Origin: Streptomyces sp. HUAS MG91 | GTDB taxonomy: Bacteria > Actinomycetota > Actinomycetes > Streptomycetales > Streptomycetaceae | Assembly (NCBI RefSeq): GCF_040529335.1 | Contig: NZ_CP159534.1 | Coordinates: 6,262,001-6,326,000 of the forward strand | DNA length: 64,000 nucleotides | Direction: 5' to 3' | Shown: piece after piece, positions 53,398 through 63,805 of the stretch | How positions within the stretch are numbered: position 1 is the stretch's first letter | How the letters are laid out: every line of letters begins with the position of its first letter | Notes under the pieces: model-generated | What the model was told of the DNA's origin: nothing | Databases searched by the model: none | What the model saw: the letters and a program-made list of their open reading frames with translations, nothing else | Translations under genes and position numbers: made by a program

Positions 53398-54855
53398 GTG
53401 GCCGTGACCGATCCTGCGCCCGTGGCGCTGCCCGCTCCGCACGACGGGGCGGACCGCGAGGCATCCGCATGCGACAGCGCCGTGCACGAAGGCATCCTGC
53501 GCCGGCAGTCCGCGCGCGAGTCGGCGGCCCGCACGTACGCGCGCTCGCTGCCGATCGTGCCCGTGCGGGCCCGCGGACTCACCATCGAGGGCGCCGACGG
53601 CCGCCGCTATCTGGACTGCCTCTCCGGCGCGGGAACCCTGGCGCTCGGCCACAACCACCCCGTCGTCCTCGAGGCCATCCGCAAGGTCCTCGACTCCGGC
53701 GCCCCGCTGCACGTCCTCGATCTGGCCACCCCGGTGAAGGACGCCTTCACCACCGAGCTGTTCCGCACCCTGCCGCCCGGGCTCGCCGACCGCGCCCGCA
53801 TCCAGTTCTGCGGCCCGGCCGGGACGGACGCCGTCGAGGCCGCCCTCAAACTGGTCCGCACCGCCACCGGCCGCTCCGGCCTCCTCGCCTTCACCGGCGC
53901 CTATCACGGCATGACCGCAGGGGCGCTCGAAGCGTCCGGCGGCGCCCAGGACGTCCGGGTCACGCGCCTGCCCTACCCCCAGGACTACCGCTGCCCCTTC
54001 GGCGTCGGCGGCCCGCGCGGTGCCGAACTCGCCGCCCGGTGGACCGAGTCGCTGCTCGACGACACCAAGTCCGGAGTGCCCCGGCCCGCGGGCATGATCC
54101 TCGAACCCGTGCAGGGCGAGGGCGGCGTCATCCCCGCCCCGGACGCCTGGCTGCGCCGGATGCGGACCATCACCGAGAAGCGCTCGATCCCGCTGATCGC
54201 CGACGAGGTGCAGACCGGCGTCGGCCGCACCGGCGCCTTCTGGGCCGTCGACCACAGCGGTGTCGTACCGGACGTCATGGTCCTGTCCAAGGCGGTCGGC
54301 GGCAGCCTGCCGCTCGCCGTGGTCGTCTACCACGAGGACCTCGACGTCTGGAGCCCCGGCGCCCACGCCGGAACCTTCCGCGGCAACCAGCTCGCCATGG
54401 CGGCCGGCGCCGCCACCCTCGCCCACGTCCGCGAGAACCGGCTCGACCAGCGCGCCGCCGACCTCGGCGCCCGCATCCTGGGCCAACTGGAGCAGGCCGC
54501 AAAGGAGTTCGCGTGCGTCGGTGACGTCCGCGGACGCGGCCTGATGATCGGCATCGAGATCGTCGACCCGACGGGAGAGGCGTCCGGGCCGACCGCCGAC
54601 GACGCGGGGAACCCGGCCGACGACACCCTCCTCGGCGCCCCTTCGGCATCGCCGCTTCCCGCGGCCCCCGCCCTCGCCGCCGCGGTGCGCGACGCCTGCC
54701 TCGACCGGGGCCTGATCGTCGAACTGGGCGGCCGCCACTCCAGCGTCGTACGGCTCCTGCCACCGCTCACCCTCACCGACGAACAGGCCGCGGCCGTCGT
54801 CGACCGGCTCACGGACGCCCTCGCCGCCGTGTCCCGCACGGCGCACTGCCCGTAG
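53398..54855 (+). CDS. Diaminobutyrate-2-oxoglutarate aminotransferase family protein (siderophore locus)
   Basis: The 485-residue class III PLP aminotransferase makes L-2,4-diaminobutyrate from aspartate semialdehyde in siderophore and ectoine pathways. Visible residues are Asp269 (IADEVQTGVGRTG) and the PLP lysine 298 (VLSKAVGGSLP), plus GPAGTDAVEAALK. It is followed by NIS synthetase genes, so it probably supplies the diamine building block rather than ectoine. GTG at 53398 follows GGGAGG in the duplicated leader. The first 30 residues are Ala/Pro-rich. A spacer of about 25 residues (GEASGPTADDAGNPADD) near residue 395 is unusual. Confidence 0.88.
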   Translation: MAVTDPAPVALPAPHDGADREASACDSAVHEGILRRQSARESAARTYARSLPIVPVRARGLTIEGADGRRYLDCLSGAGTLALGHNHPVVLEAIRKVLDSGAPLHVLDLATPVKDAFTTELFRTLPPGLADRARIQFCGPAGTDAVEAALKLVRTATGRSGLLAFTGAYHGMTAGALEASGGAQDVRVTRLPYPQDYRCPFGVGGPRGAELAARWTESLLDDTKSGVPRPAGMILEPVQGEGGVIPAPDAWLRRMRTITEKRSIPLIADEVQTGVGRTGAFWAVDHSGVVPDVMVLSKAVGGSLPLAVVVYHEDLDVWSPGAHAGTFRGNQLAMAAGAATLAHVRENRLDQRAADLGARILGQLEQAAKEFACVGDVRGRGLMIGIEIVDPTGEASGPTADDAGNPADDTLLGAPSASPLPAAPALAAAVRDACLDRGLIVELGGRHSSVVRLLPPLTLTDEQAAAVVDRLTDALAAVSRTAHCP

Positions 54856-54896
54856 ATCCGAGGACCCTCGGACGAGCCCCACCGCCCGCCGGACGG

Positions 54897-55122
54897 CGGC
54901 AAAAGCTCCGCCATACGTCCGGCAAGTCCTCGGCGTGCCCGTGTCTTTCTTGGCGCGGCGTCGTTGGGTGCCTACGGGGGATCTGTAGTCGGCGCTCAGC
55001 GTTCGGCCTGTCCTGGTGCGCGCCCGGACGGGTTCCCGTGGTTGTGGCCGCCCGCTCGTCCCGCCGCCACGTGAGTCGGCGAGCGCTGCCGACCCTTCGT
55101 CCCAGCGGGAGGACCAACAGCT
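54897..55122 (+). promoter_or_regulatory. Duplicated leader, copy B (upstream of the first IucA/IucC gene)
   Basis: This copy matches copy A with no net insertion over at least 225 bases. By my hand count, 49 of 61 bases agree in the first conserved block (54956-55016) and 47 of 55 in the second (55071-55125). The hairpin is GTCGGC/GCCGAC (55075-55080 with 55088-55093), keeping pairing by an A-U where copy A has G-U. The ribosome binding site GGGAGGACC is identical. The 550-bp gap 54856-55405 has no other feature except the vestigial frame listed next. Confidence 0.7.
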
Positions 55123-55263
55123 GTGCCTGCGAGCGACCCGGTGTCCACGCCGCTGCCCGTCCCGTACGGAGCGCGGAGCGGGGGACCGGCGGCGCCCGGC
55201 CTCCCACGCCCCCGCACCCCGGTCACGGCCGGTGCCGTCGCGAGGTGGGCCCGGCACCGATAG
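55123..55263 (+). pseudogene. Vestigial copy of the aminotransferase N-terminus
   Basis: The GTG at 55123 aligns with the aminotransferase start inside the duplicated leader. The first residues resemble it: PASDPVSTPLPVPYG here against AVTDPAPVALPAPHD there, after the initiator. The frame then drifts and stops at 55263 after 46 codons. It is either debris of the duplication or a translated leader ORF. Confidence 0.45.
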
Positions 55264-55405
55264 CCGCACCGGAGCCGTCGGCAGGCTCCGCCCCACGTCC
55301 CAGACCACGCCCCACCCCAGGCACCACCGACGTACCCGGTGGCTCACCGGAGCAGAGCCGGACCACCGCCGTACGGAGCCCACCACACCGAGCAAGGAAG
55401 CACTC

Positions 55406-57460
55406 TTGAACGCCACACCCGCATCCGACGGCCGTCCCCGTCCCACCGCCGGCGGAAGCTGTGACACGCAGACCCCGGAGGCGCAGGAACGCGAAACGGT
55501 TCCCCGGCAGAAGAACAGCGGCCGGGAGGCCGGGCGTCCACGCACGTCCACCGTCGACCTCCTGGACCATCCGGATGCCGACACCGCCGCCCAGGTGGCG
55601 GCCATCGAGAACCTTCTGCGCTGCTGGGTGCGCGAGAACGACATGGCTCCTCCCTCCCTCGATCTCCTGCGGATCCCGCTGCCCGCCAGCGGCACCGCTC
55701 TCCTGGTCCCCGTCCACTACTGGTCGCCCACCGGGTGGCACCGCTTCGGCCTGCCCCACTTCGAGAACGGCCCGCACGGCGCTCCGTGCGTCGACGCCGT
55801 GACCCTGGCCGCCCTGCTCGGCCGCGAGTCGGCGCGCACCGGTGCGGACGAGGCCCCGGCCGACGCCAACGGCAGCCGCCCGCACACCTCGGCCGCGGCG
55901 CCGGGCGCGGACGTCGACCCGGCTTCGCCGCCGAGCGCCGCCGAGGCCCCGGAACCCGGCACCGCCTCCCTCGACGCCGGCCCCCGTCCGTCCGGCGACA
56001 GCGGTGATCTGGTCGGCCGGGTCGCCGACTCCGTGCGCCGCACCGCCGAGTTCATCGCCGACCGCCGGCGCAGGCCGACCGACGCCCCCGACACCTTCCT
56101 CGCCGCGGAACAGGCCCTCCTCCTCGGTCACCCGCTGCACCCGACGCCGAAGAGCCGCGAGGGACTCTCCGAGGCCGAAGCACGCCTCTACTCACCGGAG
56201 TTGCGCGGCTCGTTCCCCCTGCACTGGCTCGCTGTCGCACCGGACGTCCTCGCCCACGACTCCGCCTGGACCGAACGGGGCCGCACCGTCCCCGCCGCCG
56301 ACCTGACCGCCCGCCTCGCCGGCCCCGGTCTCGCCGTGCCCGACGGCCACGCCGTCCTGCCGCTGCACCCCTGGCAGATCCGTGAACTCCGGCACCGCCC
56401 GGCCGTCGCCGAACTCCTCGACGCCGGCCTGCTGATCGACCTCGGCCCGCACGGCGAGCCCTGGTTCCCCACCTCCTCCGTCCGCACCCTGTACCGGTCC
56501 GGCGCTCCGGCCATGCTGAAGCTGTCGCTCGGCCTGCGCATCACCAACTCCCGCCGCGAGAACCTCCGCAAGGAACTCCACCGCGGTGTCGAGGTCCACC
56601 GACTGCTGCGCAGCGGAATCGCCGAGCGATGGCGCGCGGCCCACCCGGGCTTCGACATCGTCCGCGACCCTGCCTGGCTCGCCGTGGACCTCCCGGACGG
56701 CAGCGCGGCCCCCGGCCTCGACGTGATGATCCGCAACAACCCCTTCGGCCCGGCCGACGACGCCTCCTGCATCGCCGGGTTCGTCTCGCCCAGGCCGCCG
56801 GCCGACATCGACGCCGCCGGTCCGCTCGGCCGCACCCCGGTGGCCTCGCGCCTGGAGGCCGTCATCACCCGCCTCGCGGCCCGCACCGGACGCCCCGTCG
56901 GCGCCGTCTCCGCCGAGTGGTTCCTGCGCTATCTCGAACACGTCGTGCGCCCCGTGCTCTGGCTCGACAGCGAGGCAGGCGTCGCCCTCGAGGCCCACCA
57001 GCAGAACACGCTGCTGCTGCTCGACCCCGACGGCTGGCCCACCGGCGGCCGCTACCGCGACAACCAGGGCTACTACTTCCGCGAGTCCCACCGCGCCGCA
57101 CTCGACCGGCGGCTGCCCGGCATCGGCGCGCAGAGCGACACCTTTGTCTCCGACGAGGTCACCGACGAGCGGTTCGCCTACTACCTCGCCATCAACAACG
57201 TCCTCGGCCTCATCGGCGCCTTCGGATCCCAACAGCTCGCCGACGAGCGGGTGTTGCTCGCGGCGTTCCGCCGCTTCCTCACCGAGGCCGCCACCGGCCC
57301 CACCCGGCTGAGCAGCCCGCTGCCGAGCCGGCTCCTCGACTCGCCGACCCTGCGCTGCAAGGCGAACCTGCTCACCCGGCTGCACGGCCTCGACGAGCTC
57401 GTCGGCCCGGTCGACACCCAGTCCGTCTACGTCACCATCGCCAACCCCCTCCATTCCTGA
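55406..57460 (+). CDS. NIS siderophore synthetase, IucA/IucC family (first)
   Basis: The enzyme condenses a carboxylic acid such as citrate with an amine or alcohol through an adenylate. The 684-residue protein keeps the family sites: HPLHPTPKSREGLSEAE (ATP and citrate binding), LPLHPWQIRELRHR, SVRTLYRSG, KLSLGLRITNSRREN and VALEAHQQN. An acidic low-complexity insert near residues 140-190 adds length to the usual 580-620. TTG at 55406 is chosen because GCAAGGAAG is correctly spaced and the conserved first helix follows. It lies downstream of leader copy B. Confidence 0.9.
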   Translation: MNATPASDGRPRPTAGGSCDTQTPEAQERETVPRQKNSGREAGRPRTSTVDLLDHPDADTAAQVAAIENLLRCWVRENDMAPPSLDLLRIPLPASGTALLVPVHYWSPTGWHRFGLPHFENGPHGAPCVDAVTLAALLGRESARTGADEAPADANGSRPHTSAAAPGADVDPASPPSAAEAPEPGTASLDAGPRPSGDSGDLVGRVADSVRRTAEFIADRRRRPTDAPDTFLAAEQALLLGHPLHPTPKSREGLSEAEARLYSPELRGSFPLHWLAVAPDVLAHDSAWTERGRTVPAADLTARLAGPGLAVPDGHAVLPLHPWQIRELRHRPAVAELLDAGLLIDLGPHGEPWFPTSSVRTLYRSGAPAMLKLSLGLRITNSRRENLRKELHRGVEVHRLLRSGIAERWRAAHPGFDIVRDPAWLAVDLPDGSAAPGLDVMIRNNPFGPADDASCIAGFVSPRPPADIDAAGPLGRTPVASRLEAVITRLAARTGRPVGAVSAEWFLRYLEHVVRPVLWLDSEAGVALEAHQQNTLLLLDPDGWPTGGRYRDNQGYYFRESHRAALDRRLPGIGAQSDTFVSDEVTDERFAYYLAINNVLGLIGAFGSQQLADERVLLAAFRRFLTEAATGPTRLSSPLPSRLLDSPTLRCKANLLTRLHGLDELVGPVDTQSVYVTIANPLHS

Positions 57461-57515
57461 GCCCCCACGTACCCGAGGACCACGCCCGACACGACATCCC
57501 GAGAGGAGCGTCGCC

Positions 57516-58412
57516 GTGCCCCCGACCGATGCGAGCACCGACGCCGGCACCACTCCTGTCGCCGCCGACCCCGACGGCATCTCCGCCCACGCGTCCGAAC
57601 CCGGACACCGCCCGGAGAGCAGCGACTGCCAGGACACCCTGGACCTGCGGCTGCCCGACGAACTGATCGCGCTCATCGCCGAGCAGGACACGTCCCGTCC
57701 TGCCCGCACCGAACCGGACGAGGGCCATCGCGGCGCCTCCGGGGCCACGCACCCCGAGGCACCGGCCCCGCAGGCCAAGACCTCCTTGATCAAGCCCCCT
57801 GACCTCACGGCCCGTGCCGAACACGATCTCCTCGACGACGTGGGGGAGTGGGGCCCCGTCACCACCGGCTCGGGCGTGTTCCAGCTCGTCCCCGCCCGCA
57901 TCGACCGCGACCTGGCCCTCATCAGCCGTTGGATGAACGACCCGGCCGTGGCCGCGTTCTGGGAACTGTCCGGACCGGACGAGGTCACCGAGCGCCATCT
58001 GCGACCCCAGGTGGAGGGCGACGGACGCAGCGTGCCCTGCCTGGGCGTCCTGGACGGCAGGCCCATGAGCTACTGGGAGGTCTACCGCGCGGACCTCGAC
58101 CCGCTGGCCCGCCACTACCCCGCTCGCCCGCACGACACCGGGATCCACCTCCTCATCGGTGGCGTCGCCAATCGCGGCCGAGGACTCGGCACCACGCTGC
58201 TCCAGGCCGTCTCCGACCTCGTACTCGACCATCGTCCGCAATGCGCACGCGTCGTCGCAGAACCTGACCTTCGCAACACCCCCTCCGTCTCCGCCTTCTT
58301 GAGCGCCGGATTCCGCTTCTCCGCCGAGGTGGATCTCCCCGACAAACGGGCCGCGCTCATGGTCCGAGACCGGGCCTTGCGCGCCGTGCTCCGACCCAGT
58401 CACTCTCAGTAA
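57516..58412 (+). CDS. Siderophore-type GNAT acyltransferase (IucB/MbtK family)
   Basis: The 298-residue protein has a poorly conserved N-terminal half of about 110 residues and a C-terminal acyltransferase domain with the family blocks YWEVYRADLDPLARHYPARP and DTGIHLLIGGVANRGRGLG. Related enzymes acylate N-hydroxy-lysine or diamines. It lies between two IucA/IucC genes. GAGAGGAG precedes the GTG at 57516. The acyl donor and acceptor are not known; the N-terminal extension is atypical. Confidence 0.87.
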   Translation: MPPTDASTDAGTTPVAADPDGISAHASEPGHRPESSDCQDTLDLRLPDELIALIAEQDTSRPARTEPDEGHRGASGATHPEAPAPQAKTSLIKPPDLTARAEHDLLDDVGEWGPVTTGSGVFQLVPARIDRDLALISRWMNDPAVAAFWELSGPDEVTERHLRPQVEGDGRSVPCLGVLDGRPMSYWEVYRADLDPLARHYPARPHDTGIHLLIGGVANRGRGLGTTLLQAVSDLVLDHRPQCARVVAEPDLRNTPSVSAFLSAGFRFSAEVDLPDKRAALMVRDRALRAVLRPSHSQ

Positions 58413-58452
58413 CGATGCTCGACCTGATCCGGTTCCCGCCCGAGGAGTCCCC

Positions 58453-60408
<1,956 letters not shown>

Positions 60409-60448
60409 TCGCGGGATTGTCAGTGGGGCCCCTTAGGGTGGTCGAGCT

Positions 60449-62422
60449 ATGACGAAGCCCTCACTCCCCGATCTCCTGCATGCCGCCGTGACCGCTGTCG
60501 GCGGCACCGAGCGCCCTGGCCAGGTCACCATGGCCGAGACCGTCGCCGAGGCGATCGACGACGGTTCCCATCTGCTCGTCCAGGCGGGCACCGGCACCGG
60601 AAAGTCGCTCGGCTATCTGGTGCCGGCCCTGGCTCACGGGGAGCGCGTCGTGGTGGCGACCGCCACCCTGGCGCTGCAGCGTCAGCTCGTCGAGCGGGAC
60701 CTCCCGCGCACGGTCGAGTCCCTGCATCCCCTGCTGCGGCGCCGTCCCGACTTCGCCATGCTCAAGGGCCGGTCGAACTATCTGTGCCTGCACCGGCTCC
60801 ACGAGGGCGCGCCCCAGGAGGAGGAAGAGGGCCTGTTCGACCAGTTCGAGGCGGCCGCGCCGACGAGCAAGCTGGGCCAGGACCTGCTGCGGATGCGCGA
60901 CTGGGCGGACGAGACGGAGACGGGGGACCGCGACAACCTCACCCCCGGCGTCTCCGACAAGGCGTGGTCCCAGGTGTCCGTCTCCTCGCGCGAGTGCCTC
61001 GGGGCCTCGAAGTGCGCGTACGGACAGGAATGCTTCGCCGAGATGGCCCGCGAGCGCGCCAAGCTCGCCGACGTCATCGTCACCAACCACGCACTCCTCG
61101 CGATCGACGCGATCGAGGGCGCCCCGGTGCTGCCCCAGCACGAGGTGCTGATCGTCGACGAGGCCCATGAACTGGTCTCGCGGGTCACCGGTGTCGCCAC
61201 GGGCGAGCTGACACCCGGGCAGGTCAACCGCGCGGTGCGCCGCGCCGCCAAGCTCGTCAACGAGAAGGCCGCCGACCAGCTGCAGACCGCCGCCGAGGGC
61301 TTCGAGCGGATCATGGAGCTGGCCCTGCCGGGCCGCCTCGAAGAGATCCCCGAGGACCTGGGATACGCGCTGATGGCACTGCGCGACGCGGCCCGCACCG
61401 TGATCACAGCCCTGGGCACCACCCGGGACAAGTCCGTCCAGGACGAGGACGCGGTGCGCAAGCAGGCCCTCGCCTCGGTCGAGACGATCCACGACGTGGC
61501 GGAGCGGGTGACGAACGGCTCGGAGTGGGACGTCGTCTGGTACGAGCGCCACGACCGCTTCGGCGCCTCGCTGCGCGTCGCCCCCATGTCCGTATCGGGG
61601 CTGCTCCGCGAGAAGCTCTTCACGGACCGCTCGGTGGTCCTGACCTCGGCGACCCTGAAACTCGGCGGGGACTTCAACGGGGTGGGGGCATCGCTAGGCC
61701 TCGCCCCCGAAGGCACCACCGGCGACGACCTGCCCGTGTGGAAGGGCGTCGACGTCGGCTCACCCTTCGACTATCCGAAGCAGGGCATCCTCTACGTCGC
61801 CAAGCACCTTTCACGCCCCGCGCGCGAGGGCACCCGCACCGACATGATGGACGAGCTGACCGAGCTGATGCAGGCCGCGGGCGGCCGCACCCTCGGACTC
61901 TTCTCGTCGATGCGGGGCGCACAGGCCGCCGCCGAGGAACTGCGCGGCCGGATCCCGGAGTTCCCGATCCTGCTCCAGGGCGAGGACACCCTCGGCGAGC
62001 TGATCAAGGCCTTCGCGGCGGACCCGAAGACCTGCCTGTTCGGCACGCTCTCCCTGTGGCAGGGAGTGGACGTGCCGGGCGCCAGCTGCCAGCTGGTGGT
62101 CATGGACAAGATCCCGTTCCCACGCCCCGACGACCCGCTGATGAGCGCCCGCCAGAAGGCCGTGGAGGACGCCGGCGGCAATGGCTTCATGGCGGTGGCG
62201 GCGACCCACTCCGCCCTGCTGATGGCGCAGGGAGCGGGCCGTCTCGTCCGTGCGACGGGCGACCGGGGTGTCGTCGCGGTCCTCGACCCCCGCCTGGCGA
62301 CGGCCCGCTACGGCAGCTACCTGCGGGCCTCCATGCCGAACTTCTGGTACACCACGGACCGCAATCAGGTGCGCCGCTCCCTGGCGGCGATCGACGCGGT
62401 GGCGAAGGCCGACGAGAAGTAG
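60449..62422 (+). CDS. DinG/XPD-like ATP-dependent DNA helicase
   Basis: The 657-residue superfamily 2 helicase has Walker A QAGTGTGKS, motif II VDEAHE, four cysteines for an iron-sulfur cluster (NYLCLHR, SSRECLGASKCAYGQECF), SATL, and the motif VI region QGAGRLVRATGD. DinG-type enzymes unwind 5'-3' and act on R-loops, G-quadruplexes and stalled forks. It is convergent with lexA. TAGGGT lies 9 nt before the ATG; no LexA box was found there. Confidence 0.9.
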   Translation: MTKPSLPDLLHAAVTAVGGTERPGQVTMAETVAEAIDDGSHLLVQAGTGTGKSLGYLVPALAHGERVVVATATLALQRQLVERDLPRTVESLHPLLRRRPDFAMLKGRSNYLCLHRLHEGAPQEEEEGLFDQFEAAAPTSKLGQDLLRMRDWADETETGDRDNLTPGVSDKAWSQVSVSSRECLGASKCAYGQECFAEMARERAKLADVIVTNHALLAIDAIEGAPVLPQHEVLIVDEAHELVSRVTGVATGELTPGQVNRAVRRAAKLVNEKAADQLQTAAEGFERIMELALPGRLEEIPEDLGYALMALRDAARTVITALGTTRDKSVQDEDAVRKQALASVETIHDVAERVTNGSEWDVVWYERHDRFGASLRVAPMSVSGLLREKLFTDRSVVLTSATLKLGGDFNGVGASLGLAPEGTTGDDLPVWKGVDVGSPFDYPKQGILYVAKHLSRPAREGTRTDMMDELTELMQAAGGRTLGLFSSMRGAQAAAEELRGRIPEFPILLQGEDTLGELIKAFAADPKTCLFGTLSLWQGVDVPGASCQLVVMDKIPFPRPDDPLMSARQKAVEDAGGNGFMAVAATHSALLMAQGAGRLVRATGDRGVVAVLDPRLATARYGSYLRASMPNFWYTTDRNQVRRSLAAIDAVAKADEK

Positions 62423-62454
62423 CCCCCACTCTCGGGCCCGGCGCGGACAGCGCT

Positions 62455-62489
62455 GGGCCCCGGAACCGGCGCAGTTGGTTCCGGGGCCC
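62455..62489. terminator. Terminator shared by the DinG-type gene and lexA
   Basis: GGGCCCCGGAACC (62455-62467) and GGTTCCGGGGCCC (62477-62489) form a 13-bp perfect stem in the 82-bp gap between the convergent genes. Confidence 0.82.
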
Positions 62490-62504
62490 GGTCAGGGAGG
62501 AGCG

Positions 62505-63290
62505 TCAGACGCGCCGCAGAACGGCCACCACCTTGCCCAGGATGGTCGCCTCGTCACCGGGGATCGGCTGGTACGCGGAGTTGTGCGGGAGCAGCCACAC
62601 ATGCCCGTCCTCGCGCTTGAAGCGCTTGACGGTGGCCTCGCCGTCGAGCATGGCCGCGACGATGTCGCCGTTCTCCGCGACCGGCTGGCGGCGGACCGTG
62701 ACCCAGTCGCCGTCACAGATCGCGGCCTCGATCATCGAGTCGCCGACGACCTTCAGCACGAACAGCTCGCCGTCGCCGACCAGCTGCCGGGGGAGCGGGA
62801 AAACATCCTCGACCGACTCCTCGGCGAGGATCGGGCCACCGGCCGCGATCCGGCCGACCAGCGGCACGTACGAAGCCGCCGGCTTACCGGTCGTGTCCGT
62901 CGGCTGCGCGCTGGGCTGGTCCGAGCCGCGGACCTCGTAGGCCCGGGGGCGGTGCGGGTCGCGACGCAGGAAGCCCTTGCGCTCGAGCGCCATCAGCTGG
63001 TGGGCGACCGACGATGTGCTGGACAGGCCCACCGCCTGGCCGATCTCCCGCATCGACGGCGGGTACCCCCTGCGCTGCACCGAGTCCCGGATGACCTCGA
63101 TCACGCGGCGCTGGCGGTCCGTGAGCCCCGAACTGTCCGCCCGGATCCCTGGAGGTCGGCCGGGCAGAGAGCGCCCGGGCTTGGGCCCCTCCTGGCTCAT
63201 GGATGCGTCATTCATGGCATGCACCGGCTCGAGTCGGCCCTGGGCGCGGCCCTGGGCAGTGATGGTGGCACTGTCTGCGGTCGTGGTCAC
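62505..63290 (-). CDS. lexA: SOS repressor LexA
   Basis: The 261-residue repressor has an N-terminal winged helix ([20 protein letters not shown] to [17 protein letters not shown], about 55-110) and a C-terminal S24 protease domain with self-cleavage site Ala150-Gly151 (GRIAAGGPI), Ser185 (GDSMIEA) and Lys222. The N-terminal arm of about 50 residues is longer than in E. coli and usual for streptomycetes. GTG at 63290 follows GAGAGGGG. A LexA box about 70 bases upstream indicates autoregulation. Confidence 0.96.
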   Translation of the reverse strand: MTTTADSATITAQGRAQGRLEPVHAMNDASMSQEGPKPGRSLPGRPPGIRADSSGLTDRQRRVIEVIRDSVQRRGYPPSMREIGQAVGLSSTSSVAHQLMALERKGFLRRDPHRPRAYEVRGSDQPSAQPTDTTGKPAASYVPLVGRIAAGGPILAEESVEDVFPLPRQLVGDGELFVLKVVGDSMIEAAICDGDWVTVRRQPVAENGDIVAAMLDGEATVKRFKREDGHVWLLPHNSAYQPIPGDEATILGKVVAVLRRV

Positions 63291-63357
63291 GTCGGTCGGC
63301 CCCTCTCGAGAATGTCTCCCTAGCTAGCCAACGGTAGTTCCTTTCGAAAGGTTGCGC

Positions 63358-63371
63358 CAAACACACGTTCG
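63358..63371 (-). promoter_or_regulatory. LexA (SOS) box of lexA
   Basis: On the minus strand CGAACGTGTGTTTG (63371-63358) matches GAAC-N4-GTTC with one mismatch. The flanking bases CACACG/CGTGTG are symmetric. It lies 68 bases upstream of the lexA start. Confidence 0.7.
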
Positions 63372-63649
63372 AGTGAAAAATCGCAGATTACTTGTTGTGA
63401 TCATGCGCCTAGGTGTATGGCTGCCCTCACGGAAGAACGGCAATTCGGTTTAATCCGGTACTCTTCACCGCCGGGACCGAGACCCGCCGAGCGGGCTCGC
63501 CCAGTCTGCCACTCACCGCCCCACCGATCAGGCACCGCCCCCGTTTTCGCGTGCGTCGCCCCGCTGGGGCCTGTGTCCTGTGGGGTCTGTGTGCCATGCG
63601 CCAAGGGCTTGGGGTCCGCGACACGCGCTAGGGCCGGAAAAGCGACCAA

Positions 63650-63696
63650 ACCCCAGATGTAGTGGTTGGATTGCAACAGCAGCCCAGAAGTTGTGG
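63650..63696 (+). promoter_or_regulatory. Pair of NrdR boxes upstream of nrdR
   Basis: ACCCCAGATGTAGTGG (63650-63665) and AGCCCAGAAGTTGTGG (63681-63696) both resemble the NrdR box ACACAAGATGTTGTGT and start 31 bp apart, about three helical turns, as paired boxes do elsewhere. They lie 110-155 bases before the nrdR start and predict autoregulation of nrdR and the downstream class II reductase gene. Confidence 0.6.
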
Positions 63697-63805
63697 TCCC
63701 CGGTCTTCCAGGGCCGTGGTCATCACCTATGCTTGGGGCTGCTGCGAGAGGCGGGATCAGCCTCTCGGGGCTACAGCGTCGTGCCGTGAAGGAGGGTTGG
63801 GAGTT

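Noticed and set aside
60409..60448. LexA box upstream of the DinG-type helicase
   Set aside because: No GAAC-N4-GTTC-like sequence within the 40-bp gap or the end of the preceding gene.
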